This document shows positions 1 to 6,278 of a stretch of 22,937 nt of DNA, piece by piece. Position 1 is the stretch's first letter. Each line of letters starts with the position of its first letter. The notes below the pieces were generated by a model. That model worked only from the letters and a program-made list of their open reading frames with translations. It made no database searches and was not told where the DNA came from. The stretch lies in the NCBI GenBank assembly GCA_036377055.1, contig DASUZD010000002.1, forward strand, positions 1-22,937, given 5' to 3'. The DNA comes from DASUZD01 sp036377055. Lineage in GTDB: Bacteria > Actinomycetota > Thermoleophilia > Gaiellales > Gaiellaceae. A program made the position numbers and the translations under genes.

Positions 1-1
1 G

Positions 2-445
2 CTGAGGGCGGACTTCAGATCGGGCCAGATCCCGGCCGGCCCCGCAGGACCCGCCGGTCCCGCAGGACCCGCCGGTCCAGCCGGTCCCGCCGGCCCGGCC
101 GGCCCCGCAGGTCCCGCCGGGACCGCGAACATCAAGTGGGCTCTCGTGAAGGGCGACGCGACGATCGTCGCGCAGTCGGGCGGGATCACGATGACGTCGC
201 ACTCGGCCGGCAACTACATCCTCGACTTCGGCGGCGCGATCAACACGAAGCTGATCCTCGCTGCGGGAGCGAACGCGGGCGGCGACGTGGGCGGTCGTGA
301 CGACACGGTCGCCGGCCCGTGCGGTGGTACCACCGAGGGCAGCGTCTGCGCGTCGGGGAACGACACGAGCCACGTCCGCGTCAGGACGTTCGACGCGACC
401 GGCGTCGTCGGCGACCATCCGTTCTACGTCGCCGTCATCGGCTAG
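2..445 (+). CDS. collagen-like (Gly-Pro-Ala) repeat protein, 3' part only
   Basis: The reading frame is open from the first bases of the window, so the N-terminus lies outside. It begins with nine consecutive Gly-Pro-Ala triplets and one Gly-Thr-Ala (about positions 38-127). This is a collagen-type G-X-Y repeat. About 105 residues follow, rich in Gly, Thr and Ala, with two Cys (in PCGG and SVCA) and a C-terminus ending in YVAVIG. Bacterial proteins of this layout are usually surface or secreted, with a globular tail that may start triple-helix assembly; that role is family knowledge, not visible here. An internal GTG at 146 could be mistaken for the start, but the repeat upstream is in the same frame and is clearly coding. 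A strong hairpin follows the TAG stop. Confidence 0.8.
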   Translation: MRADFRSGQIPAGPAGPAGPAGPAGPAGPAGPAGPAGPAGTANIKWALVKGDATIVAQSGGITMTSHSAGNYILDFGGAINTKLILAAGANAGGDVGGRDDTVAGPCGGTTEGSVCASGNDTSHVRVRTFDATGVVGDHPFYVAVIG

Positions 446-466
446 CTCACTCGTACGCGAACGCTT

Positions 467-494
467 CGGAGGGCCCGTCTCGACGGGCCCTCCG
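467..494 (+). terminator. rho-independent-type hairpin after the collagen-like gene
   Basis: A perfect 12-bp stem (467-478 with 483-494) closes a CTCG tetraloop. It begins 21 bases after the stop codon. A pyrimidine-rich stretch (tctctcacccctt) follows instead of a T-run, which is common in high-GC genomes. It separates the collagen-like gene from the glycosidase. Confidence 0.75.
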
Positions 495-550
495 TCTCTC
501 ACCCCTTCCGGCTCAAGCCGCCGCCGTCCGAGGCCGATGCTCTTCGCGGC

Positions 551-2035
551 TTGCGTACTGCGGTTGCGGCATTCGCGTGCGCCTTCGCGGCGCTCTCCCT
601 CACCGGCGTTGCCGCCGGCGTCGTCCGCTACGGCGTCACCGAGGACGCGGGCAAGTACGCGACCGACGGCGGCGCCGCGTTCTTCTCGCAGCTGAACGAC
701 GTCGGGCTGACCGAGAACGCGATCACGATCTACTGGGACCCGTCGCTTCCGGGCGGGATGGCCGAGCCGGGCCTGCTCGACCGCGTCCTGCCGCAGGCGC
801 AGGCCCGCGGCATCCGGATCGTCCTCACCGTCTACGCGCTCAGGCCGCGCATGTTCACCACGAGCCCGACCGCCGAGGCGCAGTTCGTCGACTTCCTGAT
901 GCGGCTCGCGCGCATGTATCCCCAGGTGACCGACTTCGTGGTCGGGAACGAGCCGAACCAGCCTCGCTACTGGCAGCCGCAGTTCGGGAGCGACGGCTCG
1001 GACTCGGCAGCGACCGGCTACGAGGAGCTGCTCGCGCGTTGCTACGACGCGCTCAAGAGCGTCAACCCACGGATCCGCATGCTCGGCTTCGGTCTTTCGC
1101 AGCGCGGCAACGACGACCCCGACGCGCCGAGCAACGCGTCGCACTCACCCGTCCGCTTCATCCACGACGTCGGCGCCGCGTACTACGCCAGCGGACGCAC
1201 GCGGCCGATCATGGACGCCTTCGCGTTCCACCCGTACCCCGGCTCGTCCGCCGACCCGCTCGAGAAAGGTCTTGCTTGGCCGAACGCGAGCGTCGCGAAC
1301 CTCGACCGGATCAAGCAGGCCGTCTGGGACGCATTCCACGGCACCGCGCAGCCGACCTTCGAGAACGGGCTGGGACTCGCGATCACGGAGGTCGGCTGGC
1401 AGGTGGCGGCCTCCGGGGCGCCGTACACGGGCGCAGAGAACGTGCCGACCACGGACGAGGCCACCCAGGCCGCGATCTACGCGCAGATCGTCCGGCTGCT
1501 CGCCTGTGACCCGTCCGTCACCGAGGTGCTCTTCCTGCACCTGATCGACGAGACCGACCTGAGCGGGTTCCAGTCGGGGCTCGTGCGCGCCGACGGCACG
1601 CGCCGCGCCTCGTACGGCGCGGTCCGCGACGCGATCGCAGCGACGCGTGGCTTGTGCTCCGGCCCGCAGGTGGTCTGGCGCCATGCGACCGGAGTCGTCG
1701 GGGCCGCGGTCGACCTCGGGGGATCGCGCCGCCGGCTGTTCGCGCGCCGGACCCGGGCTGCGGTCGCCACCGCCTCGGAAGGCGCGATCGCGCTCGCGGG
1801 AGCCGTGCGCGTTCCGGAGTCGGGCACCGTGAGCCGCTCCGCGGTCGAGCGCGCTCTCCTCCAGGGCACCGTCGCGGTCGCCGAGACCGACGTCCCGGCC
1901 AACGCGCGCGTGGCCGTCCGCCTCCCGGAACAACCGGACGCTCCCGGCCTCTACGCGTACGCCGTCCTCGTCCAGGCGGAGCTGAACCCGCAGCGCCGCG
2001 TCGTGTTCGTCGGCCGGCAGTTCCGCGTGGGCTAA
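551..2035 (+). CDS. secreted glycosidase-like protein (clan GH-A-type TIM barrel)
   Basis: 494 residues. The N-terminus (MRTAVAAFACAFAALSLTG) looks like a signal peptide, so it is probably exported. The middle reads as a (beta/alpha)8 glycosidase. VVGNEPNQ carries the likely acid/base Glu134, directly after Asn as in clan GH-A. AITEVGW carries the likely nucleophile Glu280. An ARGIRIVLTVY strand and an AFHPYPGS loop also fit. Residues from about 370 to the end form a separate Arg- and Val-rich, probably beta-sandwich tail. The substrate cannot be read from the sequence; relatives include GH5/GH39-like enzymes. TTG at 551 is chosen because the hydrophobic segment begins there. The ribosome-binding site is weak (cgagg, about 18 bases upstream). 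The stop overlaps by 3 bases the stop of the converging minus-strand gene. Confidence 0.78.
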   Translation: MRTAVAAFACAFAALSLTGVAAGVVRYGVTEDAGKYATDGGAAFFSQLNDVGLTENAITIYWDPSLPGGMAEPGLLDRVLPQAQARGIRIVLTVYALRPRMFTTSPTAEAQFVDFLMRLARMYPQVTDFVVGNEPNQPRYWQPQFGSDGSDSAATGYEELLARCYDALKSVNPRIRMLGFGLSQRGNDDPDAPSNASHSPVRFIHDVGAAYYASGRTRPIMDAFAFHPYPGSSADPLEKGLAWPNASVANLDRIKQAVWDAFHGTAQPTFENGLGLAITEVGWQVAASGAPYTGAENVPTTDEATQAAIYAQIVRLLACDPSVTEVLFLHLIDETDLSGFQSGLVRADGTRRASYGAVRDAIAATRGLCSGPQVVWRHATGVVGAAVDLGGSRRRLFARRTRAAVATASEGAIALAGAVRVPESGTVSRSAVERALLQGTVAVAETDVPANARVAVRLPEQPDAPGLYAYAVLVQAELNPQRRVVFVGRQFRVG

Positions 2036-2886
2036 CGGCAGAGCGCGCGGTCGATCTTCCGCAGTCGGCGGACGAAGAGCAGCCTCGTGTGGCCGCGCGG
2101 GAGGTAGAAGCCGTCGTAGAGGAGCGGCTCGAGGCCGAGACAGGCGTTGGCGAGGCGGTCGTGGTCGAGATCGCCGATCACGCCTAGGAGTCCCGAACGC
2201 GCGCCGGCGTACCCGTGCGCGGAGAAGCGGCGCTCCGTACGGCGGATCGTGGCGAGGCGCCCGAGCGCAGCGATGAGCGCGCGGCGGCCGCGGGCGACGG
2301 CGCGCGCGCTCGGCAGCAGCGGCTGCGCGAGTGCGAACGTCGTCGAGCCGCTGCGGTCGGCGCGGATCCGCATCGCCGTGACGGCGAGCTCGCTGAGGGT
2401 GACCGCGACGCTCGTGGACAGCGGCAGGCCCGTCGCCGCCTCGACGTTCCTGCACGTGACGCCGAGGTCTCCGCGCCGCCTCGCGACCACGCAGGCGACG
2501 TTCGTCCCCGCGACCGAGACCGCGTCGCCCGGCTCGACCACGAAGACGACCGGATCACCGGCGGGCGCGGGCGCCGGCTGCGCGGCCTGCGGCGGCTGCG
2601 CGTACTCGCGGAGGAGACCGGGCGCTCCCGAGAGCGTCCGCTGGTAGATGTCCGCGACCGCGTCGCCGAGCTCGAAGTAGAGCGTGCCCGGGATCACCCG
2701 GGTCGTCCGGCCCCAGAGGCTGCACGTGAGGAGCGGCTGCGCCGCGGTCGGCTTCGAGGCGCAGCCCTCGCGGGTGCCGGCGACAGCGAACGCCTGCCCG
2801 GGCTGAAGGTCGTAGAGCTCCGCTCGTGCGCGCGCGGGCGGTGCGGCTGCTAGGACGCAACAGGCGAGGACGAGGCCGATCCGCAC
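2032..2886 (-). CDS. secreted protein with a duplicated PG-x-A-x-x-VAGT domain, function unknown
   Basis: 284 residues starting at GTG 2886. Residues 1-22 (MRIGLVLACCVLAAAPPARA) form a signal peptide. The protein then contains two copies of one domain. The first runs from about residue 28 (PGQAFAVAGT, Cys, LLTCSLWG). The second runs from about 118 (PGDAVSVAGT, Cys, LGVTCRN). They are joined by a Pro/Ala linker. Each copy has two Cys at matching places, suggesting one disulphide per copy. The last 100 residues are Arg- and Leu-rich, with DLDHDRLANACLG and a C-terminal RRLRKIDRALCR. I do not recognise the family. It lies 46 bp downstream of the TPM-domain gene on the same strand, so the two are probably co-transcribed. 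Confidence 0.75.
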   Translation of the reverse strand: MRIGLVLACCVLAAAPPARARAELYDLQPGQAFAVAGTREGCASKPTAAQPLLTCSLWGRTTRVIPGTLYFELGDAVADIYQRTLSGAPGLLREYAQPPQAAQPAPAPAGDPVVFVVEPGDAVSVAGTNVACVVARRRGDLGVTCRNVEAATGLPLSTSVAVTLSELAVTAMRIRADRSGSTTFALAQPLLPSARAVARGRRALIAALGRLATIRRTERRFSAHGYAGARSGLLGVIGDLDHDRLANACLGLEPLLYDGFYLPRGHTRLLFVRRLRKIDRALCR

Positions 2887-2932
2887 GAGCCCGACATTGT
2901 GGCCGAGCCGGTGGCCGGAGACGGCTGGGCCG

Positions 2933-3430
2933 CTACTTCGCGCGCGGCTTCGAGAGCGCCTTCACGGCGCTGACCGCCGAGTACGCGAGCCCGTCGCCGC
3001 CCGGCTTCACCGTCATCCGGCCGAGGATCCGCTTCTCGCGCACGATCGTCCTGCGCTCGCGCCAGAAGCCGAAGCCGTTCGGCATCACGACGAGGAGGCG
3101 GTTCGTGTACTGGAACGAGATCTCGGTGCCGAGGAACCTCGCGTAGAGCTGCGGCTTTCCAAAGAGCGACGGGACGGCGCCGAGATCCGCTGGGTCAGCG
3201 ATCACGGCGACCTTGATCCGGAAGCCCGTCTTGTTCGCCTTCGCGACCGCCTGCTGAAGGACCGTCTTCGCCTCCGGCGACACGTCGACGCTGTACGTGA
3301 GGAAGACGTTGTCCGTGAGCAGGATGTCGCTGGCTGGATCGCCGTCGGCGCGCGCGGGCGCCGCGCCGAACGCGACCGCCACCGAGGCCAGGACCACGGC
3401 GAGAGCGACGATCCGCCTGAGCGACCCCAC
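2933..3430 (-). CDS. secreted TPM-domain protein (TLP18.3/Psb32/MOLO-1-like)
   Basis: 165 residues. The signal peptide is about residues 1-28 (RRIVALAVVLASVAVAFGA, then APARA). The rest fits a single TPM domain. VFLTYSVDVSPEAKTVLQQAV gives the first strand and helix, IKVAVIADPADLGAVPSLFG the second strand and the Asp-rich loop, and LLVVMPNGFGFW the LLVV-hydrophobic strand typical of the family. No C-terminal membrane helix is present, unlike many bacterial TPM proteins, so it is probably free outside the membrane. TPM proteins have been linked to photosystem repair and acid phosphatase activity in other organisms; neither can be assumed here. It is the first gene of a two-gene minus-strand unit, divergent from the copper-type operon. 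Confidence 0.72.
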   Translation of the reverse strand: MGSLRRIVALAVVLASVAVAFGAAPARADGDPASDILLTDNVFLTYSVDVSPEAKTVLQQAVAKANKTGFRIKVAVIADPADLGAVPSLFGKPQLYARFLGTEISFQYTNRLLVVMPNGFGFWRERRTIVREKRILGRMTVKPGGDGLAYSAVSAVKALSKPRAK

Positions 3431-3514
3431 CGCCGGAGTGTATGCCGCTCTTCTGCCGCCCCCGCGGCGGCTTTACGTACGCTTGACACTCCATCGGCAC
3501 GCTGACGCCTCGCG

Positions 3515-4087
3515 GTGCGACTTCTCGACCTCCTGCGACTCCTGAGCGCATTTCTCTGCACGACGAGCGGCCCGGTTCCAACCCCGATCGGCGTCGGCGC
3601 CCTCTACCACCCCTCGGCCGCCTCGCCTCGCGTCGCTCACGCAGAGCCGGTTGGGCGGCTCGGCTGCTCGGCCGCCCGCGTCGGTCGTTTCGGCATCCAT
3701 CTGGAGCTGTTCGCGAACCGCCGGGTGATGATCGTCCCGGCGGGAATAGGGATCGCGCCGCCGCTCGTCCGCGACGGCGCCACCGTCCGCTCGGGCCGCT
3801 GCTCCTATCCGGTCCGGACGCGGCTGCCGACGGGCGTGTTCGAGATCGAGCGGGGGCGCCGGCTAACCCTCGGCGAACTCTTCGCCGTCTGGGGCAGGCC
3901 GCTCTCGCGCTCGCGGCTCGCGGGCTATCGGGTAAAGCCGGGCGAGCGGATCCGCGCCTGGGTAGGCGGCTGCGAGTGGAGCGGGCCGCTCGGCCGGATC
4001 CCGCTCCGCCGCCACGCGCAAATCGTCCTCGAAGGCGGAGGCTTCGTCCCGCCGCACGCGTCGTTCCTCTTCCCGCCCGGCCTATGA
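3515..4087 (+). CDS. exported protein of unknown function, first gene of the copper-type operon
   Basis: 190 residues from GTG 3515. The N-terminus (LLDLLRLLSAFLCTTSG) looks like a weak signal peptide or anchor. The body has the stretches FGIHLELFANRRVMIVPAGIGI, TGVFEIERGRRLTLGELFAVWG and RRHAQIVLEGGGFVPPHASF. As far as I recall, proteins with this HLELF...VPAGIGI...HAQIVLE pattern occur in other actinobacterial genomes near copper genes; I cannot check this. Two conserved-looking His (HLEL and HAQI) and two Cys (RLGCS, SGRCS) could bind metal, which is inference. The stop overlaps the ATG of the next gene (ATGA at 4084), so translation is probably coupled. An alternative start inside the frame cannot be excluded. 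Confidence 0.65.
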   Translation: MRLLDLLRLLSAFLCTTSGPVPTPIGVGALYHPSAASPRVAHAEPVGRLGCSAARVGRFGIHLELFANRRVMIVPAGIGIAPPLVRDGATVRSGRCSYPVRTRLPTGVFEIERGRRLTLGELFAVWGRPLSRSRLAGYRVKPGERIRAWVGGCEWSGPLGRIPLRRHAQIVLEGGGFVPPHASFLFPPGL

Positions 4088-4935
4088 GCGCGCGGCGCGC
4101 CGCCCCTCTCGCGCTCGTCGTCCTCGCGCTGGCCGGCTGCTCGTCGTCGTCGTCCAACTCGCCGCCGAAAATCACGATCGCGCCGGCCAAGACGTTCCGC
4201 CTCGTCGGCTTCGCACCCACGAAGGTCGCCCAGGCCGGCAAGCCGACCACGCTCTCCTTCACGATCGACCAGCCCACGGGCGGCCCACTGACCAGGTACC
4301 GCCGCGGGCCCGGGCCGCACACGGGCGTCCACCTGATCGCGGTCCGCAAGGACCTCTCGGTGATCATCCACAAGCACCCGCCGATCGGACCGGACGGGAA
4401 GATCTCGGAGTCGTTCACGTTCCCCGAGCCCGGGCCGTACCGGCTGCTCGTCGACGTCTACCCGAACTTGCCGAGCGGCCAGCGGAACTTCCAGCTCTTT
4501 CGGACGATCGACGTGGCGGGCACGTATGTGCCGAAGCCGATCAGGCCGTTCAGCCCGACCGTGAAGGCAGGCGGCTACTCGGTCACGATCCACGGCCGTC
4601 CGAAGCTGAAGGCGATCGACCCGGCCTTCCTGACGGTGACCGTTCGTGCACCCGACGGAAAGGCGCCCGCGCTGACGCCGTGGTTCGGCGCGCTCGCGCA
4701 CGCGATCTTCTTCCGGGTCGGCTCGCTCGACTACTTCCACACGCACGTCTGCGGGCGCAACACGCCGGGCTGCACGAGCACCCTCGCCGGGCCGAAGATC
4801 TTCGGCAAGTCGGAGACACCCGGAAAGCTGAGCGTGGGCGTGCTCCTTCCCGCGCCTGGGACATGGCGGCTGTTCCTCCAGCTCCAGCCGGACGGGCACG
4901 TGATCACCGCGCCGTTCACACTCAAGGTCGCATGA
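4084..4935 (+). CDS. lipoprotein with two His-x12-His-x-His modules, predicted metal binding
   Basis: 283 residues. The lipobox LALAGC ends at Cys19 and a Ser-rich tether follows, so it is a lipid-anchored extracytoplasmic protein. Two halves share the same layout. Module 1 has HLIAV (His83) then HKH (His96, His98), followed by PGPYRLLVDVYP. Module 2 has HAIFF (His206) then FHTHVC (His219, His221, Cys223), followed by PGTWRLFLQLQPDGHV. The His spacings are identical in both copies. Sitting directly ahead of YcnI and CopC-CopD, it is probably a copper-binding lipoprotein; that function is inferred from context and His pattern. The frame is open further upstream, but ATG 4084 gives the lipobox and the ATGA overlap. 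It ends in another ATGA overlap. Confidence 0.75.
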   Translation: MSARRAAPLALVVLALAGCSSSSSNSPPKITIAPAKTFRLVGFAPTKVAQAGKPTTLSFTIDQPTGGPLTRYRRGPGPHTGVHLIAVRKDLSVIIHKHPPIGPDGKISESFTFPEPGPYRLLVDVYPNLPSGQRNFQLFRTIDVAGTYVPKPIRPFSPTVKAGGYSVTIHGRPKLKAIDPAFLTVTVRAPDGKAPALTPWFGALAHAIFFRVGSLDYFHTHVCGRNTPGCTSTLAGPKIFGKSETPGKLSVGVLLPAPGTWRLFLQLQPDGHVITAPFTLKVA

Positions 4936-5642
4936 GCGTCGGCGCTACACAGCTGTACACCTACATCAGGCGCAGGTGTACACCTGTGGAACGGGTTATC
5001 CGCGCGGTCGCCTGGACGGCTGCCGGCGCGATGGTCGTGCTCGCGAGCCGGTCCCTGTCGTACGCACTCGCGCCCCACCCGGACATCGTGGCTGGGAGGC
5101 TCGAGACGCGTCTCGGGGGGCCACGCCTGGTCGTTCTGGTCGTGGCGGCCCCGGCCGTCGCGCTGGCGCTCGCGACCGCCGTGGTCTGGATCGCGTCGGT
5201 CGCGGTTCGCGAGCGGCGGGTGCTCGAGCGGCGCCGGATCGTCGACGACGTTCCGCCGATCAGCGCCGTTGCGATCGCGACACGCACGGTGCTCCTCGGG
5301 CTGGCGACCTGCACGGCGTTCGCGCTCCTCGAGTCGTACCTGCACTGGCGTGCCGGCCTCGGCTGGCACGGGGTCCGCTGCCTCGTCGGGCCGGAGCACC
5401 GCGACGCGCTGCCGTTCCTGTGGGCGCTGTCGCTGCTGGCCACGGCGATTGTGGGCGCGCTCGAGCACCTCGTCGCGTGGATGCGCCGGACGGTCGCGAC
5501 GCTGCTCGCGCGGGTGCCGCGCCTCCGCCTGCGACCCCCGGCGGCGCCGCGGACGCGCAGCTCGTCCGCCCCTCGCCCTCGGCTCCTCCGCCTCGACGCT
5601 TCCCCGCGCGGGCCGCCGCAGGCCCTCGTGACGAGCACCTGA
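4932..5642 (+). CDS. four-helix membrane protein of the copper-type operon
   Basis: 236 residues if started at ATG 4932, which overlaps the previous stop (ATGA). Four hydrophobic segments are visible: about residues 22-46, 66-92, 113-134 and 159-181 (FLWALSLLATAIVGALEHLV). Two short Cys/Arg-containing loops and a Pro/Arg/Ser-rich cytoplasmic-looking tail complete it. His residues near helices 3 and 4 (SYLHWR, WHGVR, LEHLV) could bind metal, but this is speculative. I do not recognise the family. The start is open to doubt. GTG 4986 would give a normal N-terminus (VERVIRAVAW), and the odd first 18 residues would then be a non-coding operator region containing two dyads (4951-4986). Confidence 0.68.
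   Translation: MSVGATQLYTYIRRRCTPVERVIRAVAWTAAGAMVVLASRSLSYALAPHPDIVAGRLETRLGGPRLVVLVVAAPAVALALATAVVWIASVAVRERRVLERRRIVDDVPPISAVAIATRTVLLGLATCTAFALLESYLHWRAGLGWHGVRCLVGPEHRDALPFLWALSLLATAIVGALEHLVAWMRRTVATLLARVPRLRLRPPAAPRTRSSSAPRPRLLRLDASPRGPPQALVTST
4951..4962. promoter_or_regulatory. candidate operator, first TGTACA-centred half-site pair
   Basis: agctgtacacct is an 11-of-12 match to the dyad 23 bp downstream and shares its TGTACA core. Together the two look like tandem binding sites for a dimeric regulator. The 23-bp centre-to-centre distance is about two helical turns. The site overlaps the first codons of the ATG-4932 reading frame, or lies just upstream of the gene if GTG 4986 is the start. 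Confidence 0.4.
4973..4986. promoter_or_regulatory. candidate operator, perfect 14-bp palindrome caggtgtacacctg
   Basis: The 14 bases equal their own reverse complement. TGTACA/TACA-type dyads resemble sites of BlaI/CopY-type and other metal or stress repressors, but the exact regulator cannot be named. The location, directly ahead of the membrane protein, YcnI and CopC-CopD genes, suggests control of the distal half of the operon. Confidence 0.45.
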
Positions 5643-5684
5643 GGCGGCCCGGTCGCGGGTCGCCGTGACCGGAAGGGGAAGAAG

Positions 5685-6278
5685 ATGCAGACGCACTGGG
5701 TCCTGTGCGGCCGGACCGCCGTCGCCGTCGCGATCCTCGCGGCACTCGTGGCGGCTCCGGCCGCGTTCGCGCACGCAGAGATGACCCCGTCCGTCGCGCA
5801 GGCGAAGGACGGCCAGCTGTTCACGCTCGCCGTCCCGACCGAGAAGGCGGGCGCGCAAACGACGAAGGTCGAGCTCACGCCTCCGGAGGGCTTCGGCATC
5901 GACTCGTTCGCGCCCTCTCCGGGATGGAAACGCGCGATTCAGCAGCTGGCCGGATCGGGCGGGGAGGCGACGATCCAGAAGGTGACGTGGACGGGCGGAT
6001 CCGTGTCGACGGGCGAGGATGCCGTCTTCCAGTTCATCGCCACGCCGGAGTCGGCGAAGACGTACACCTTCGGCGTACGCCAGACGTACTCCGACGGCTC
6101 TGTCGTCGACTGGAACGGCCCGGAGGACTCGGACACGCCGTCGGCACGAGTCGAGGCCGTTTCGTCGCTCGGCGGCGGGTCGAGCTCGACGCTCGCGATC
6201 GTCGCGCTCGTCCTCGGCGGGCTCGCGCTCGTCGTCGCGGGCGTGGGGCTCTTCGGGAGCCGGAGGCCGCTGGCGTGA
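5685..6278 (+). CDS. ycnI: YcnI-family (DUF1775) copper-binding protein
   Basis: 197 residues with a strong ribosome-binding site (ggaaggggaagaag directly before the ATG). The signal peptide is about residues 1-29, ending APAAFA, so the mature chain would begin at His30 (HAEMTP). YcnI proteins bind Cu(II) through this N-terminal His in a mono-histidine brace with a nearby Glu and Trp (family knowledge). Glu32 and Trp81 (SPGWK) are candidates here. Other typical stretches are KVELTPPEGF, VTWTGGSVSTGEDAVFQFIA and YSDGSVVDWNGPEDSDTPSARVE. A Gly/Ser linker and one C-terminal helix (about 171-190) anchor it in the membrane, leaving the domain outside. Its stop overlaps the GTG of the CopC-CopD gene (GTGA), which fits a shared copper-handling job. 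Confidence 0.92.
   Translation: MQTHWVLCGRTAVAVAILAALVAAPAAFAHAEMTPSVAQAKDGQLFTLAVPTEKAGAQTTKVELTPPEGFGIDSFAPSPGWKRAIQQLAGSGGEATIQKVTWTGGSVSTGEDAVFQFIATPESAKTYTFGVRQTYSDGSVVDWNGPEDSDTPSARVEAVSSLGGGSSSTLAIVALVLGGLALVVAGVGLFGSRRPLA

Noticed and set aside
38..127. GPA-coding repeats as a CRISPR or DNA-level tandem array
   Set aside because: The 9-bp units code in frame for collagen triplets with varied third bases and no spacers.
1145..2455. 436-codon minus-strand frame across the glycosidase gene
   Set aside because: It is Arg-rich with low complexity, overlaps a gene with clear catalytic motifs, and is a typical high-GC shadow frame.
3483..3488. TTGACA hexamer upstream of the 3515 gene as a -35 box
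   Set aside because: A -10 at normal spacing would put the transcript start inside the coding region, and no TATAAT-like sequence is present there.
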